Assembly: GCA_012520015.1 (NCBI GenBank)
Contig: JAAYPD010000055.1
Span: 1-5,784, forward strand
Origin: Methanomicrobiales archaeon
GTDB taxonomy: Archaea > Halobacteriota > Methanomicrobia > Methanomicrobiales > Methanospirillaceae
Reading direction: 5' to 3'
DNA: 5,784 nt
The position numbers and the translations under genes were made by a program. Below, in pieces: positions 5,537 through 5,784 of this stretch. Numbering within the stretch: the stretch's first letter is position 1; each line of letters starts with the position of its first letter. The notes below the pieces were generated by a model. It was not told where the DNA came from. It did not search any database and worked only from the letters and a program-made list of their open reading frames with translations.

Positions 5537-5579
5537 CCGGCAACCAACCGGTAACTGACTGGCAAGTGACAGGTATTCT
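5525..5579 (+). repeat. Degenerate 11-base tandem repeat across the mmp10 stop codon
   Basis: Five consecutive 11-base units start at 5525, 5536, 5547, 5558 and 5569: TGGGGCACCTG, ACCGGCAACCA, ACCGGTAACTG, ACTGGCAAGTG, ACAGGTATTCT. Each has a GG at unit positions 4-5 (or AGG in the last), and most continue with C/T-A-A. The first unit overlaps the mmp10 stop at 5534-5536. The period is near one helical turn of DNA and is not a multiple of three. Its function is unknown, and replication slippage is enough to explain it. Confidence 0.45.
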
Positions 5580-5589
5580 TATCACCTGT
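5569..5589 (+). terminator. Hairpin downstream of mmp10, possible transcript end
   Basis: ACAGGT at 5569-5574 pairs perfectly with ACCTGT at 5584-5589 around a nine-base loop. No long T run follows directly, so this is a weak terminator at best. It immediately precedes the rps15 TATA box, the place where mmp10 transcription should end or read through. Confidence 0.3.
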
Positions 5590-5594
5590 AACGC

Positions 5595-5605
5595 TTTATA
5601 ATATA
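5595..5605 (+). promoter_or_regulatory. Archaeal TATA promoter for rps15
   Basis: TTTATAATATA is a near-ideal archaeal TATA box. Transcription should start about 25 bases downstream, near 5626, leaving a leader of about 130 bases before the rps15 start codon. This separates rps15 from mmp10 transcriptionally. Confidence 0.65.
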
Positions 5606-5631
5606 CCGCACTTTTCATAGTGCTGGCAGAC

Positions 5632-5681
5632 GCAAATCCGACGTGATACAGATCACTGCCCGTTTCGGGCTTTGGGATTGC
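5632..5681 (+). promoter_or_regulatory. Three-way-junction RNA structure in the rps15 leader
   Basis: An outer helix pairs GCAAATCC (5632-5639) with GGATTGC (5675-5681), with one bulged A. It encloses two adjacent hairpins: GTGAT (5643-5647) with ATCAC (5652-5656) around loop ACAG, and GCCCG (5658-5662) with CGGGC (5666-5670) around loop TTT. The three helices meet at short linkers of three, one and about four bases. The fold begins only a few bases after the expected transcription start. S15 binds a three-way junction in 16S rRNA, and bacterial S15 genes are often controlled by leader structures that S15 recognises, so autoregulation is a reasonable inference. No compensatory-mutation evidence is available here. 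Confidence 0.45.
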
Positions 5682-5722
5682 AGAGAGTTGGCAGGTTAGA
5701 CATATCTGACTCTTTTCTCTCT
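5682..5722 (+). promoter_or_regulatory. Second stem-loop in the rps15 leader
   Basis: AGAGAG (5682-5687) pairs with CTCTCT (5717-5722). It encloses a six-pair hairpin, GTTAGA (5695-5700) with TCTGAC (5705-5710) around loop CATA, including one G-U pair. It abuts the three-way junction without a gap. CAGAG at 5681-5685 can instead pair with CTCTG at 5733-5737, nearer the ribosome binding site, so two alternative folds are possible. Confidence 0.35.
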
Positions 5723-5743
5723 CAGGATTTTGCTCTGTTTTCA

Positions 5744-5748
5744 GGAGG
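5744..5748 (+). promoter_or_regulatory. Shine-Dalgarno site of rps15
   Basis: GGAGG lies eight bases before the ATG at 5757 and fixes that start. It is the strongest plus-strand ribosome binding site in the window, as expected for a ribosomal protein gene. Confidence 0.8.
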
Positions 5749-5756
5749 ATTTAGAA

Positions 5757-5784
5757 ATGGCACGAATGCATGCCCGTAGAAGAG
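5757..5784 (+). CDS. rps15: 30S ribosomal protein S15 (archaeal S15p/S13e), first nine codons
   Basis: Only nine complete codons are visible before the window ends: Met-Ala-Arg-Met-His-Ala-Arg-Arg-Arg, with a G beginning the next codon. This is the characteristic start of archaeal and eukaryotic-type S15/S13e proteins, which begin MARMHARxRGKSGS. The protein binds the central domain of 16S rRNA in the small subunit. The strong promoter at 5595-5605, the long structured leader and the consensus ribosome binding site all fit a highly expressed ribosomal protein gene. In many archaea it is followed by a RecJ-like exonuclease or rps3ae gene; that lies outside the window. The identification rests on few residues, but they are distinctive. 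Confidence 0.8.

Noticed and set aside
4645..5565. Several minus-strand open frames opposite mmp10
   Set aside because: They are shadows of a well-identified full-length gene, with low-complexity Ser/Arg-rich translations.
5641..5710. C/D box or H/ACA guide RNA in the rps15 leader
   Set aside because: GTGATAC and CTGA are poor or chance box matches without internal C'/D' boxes, and the helix before ACA at 5700-5702 lacks a matching 5' strand.

Overview
The window looks like the chromosome of a methanogenic archaeon, most likely of the order Methanomicrobiales (Methanospirillum-like is an inference). The evidence is methanogenesis marker protein 10 (Mmp10, restricted to methanogens and their relatives), an archaeal-type ribosomal protein S15 start, a DUF3821-type secreted protein start, a tRNA gene without encoded CCA, and archaeal TATA-type promoters in place of bacterial -35/-10 boxes.

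Layout. 1-212 (minus) is the N-terminal part of a secreted surface protein with a signal peptide and a strong ribosome binding site. 213-704 is a 492-base divergent intergenic region with a good minus-strand TATA box and several inverted repeats. 705-2210 (plus) is a divergent glutamine synthetase. 2374-2748 (plus) is a short winged-helix reading frame that resembles the C-terminal tail of a much larger AlbA_2/AAA_4-type protein. 2832-3547 (minus) is a HEPN-MNT toxin-antitoxin pair with a 4-base ATGA overlap. 3590-4057 (minus) is the severed C-terminal piece of a type I restriction subunit, HsdR. 4154-4226 (minus) is tRNA-Thr(UGU). 4310-5536 (plus) is mmp10. From 5757 the archaeal rps15 gene begins, after a leader that folds into what looks like a three-way junction.

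The window therefore has housekeeping genes at its edges (glutamine synthetase, tRNA-Thr, mmp10, rps15) and a patch of accessory, partly decayed defence-type DNA between about 2370 and 4060, immediately 3' of the tRNA gene. HEPN-MNT pairs and HsdR commonly travel together in restriction islands, so the patch reads as the residue of such an island that has kept an intact toxin-antitoxin pair.

The most interesting unexplained structure is the rps15 leader: a nested set of perfect short helices arranged as a three-way junction just downstream of a strong TATA box. S15 itself binds a three-way junction in 16S rRNA, so an autoregulatory leader is a reasonable but untested hypothesis.
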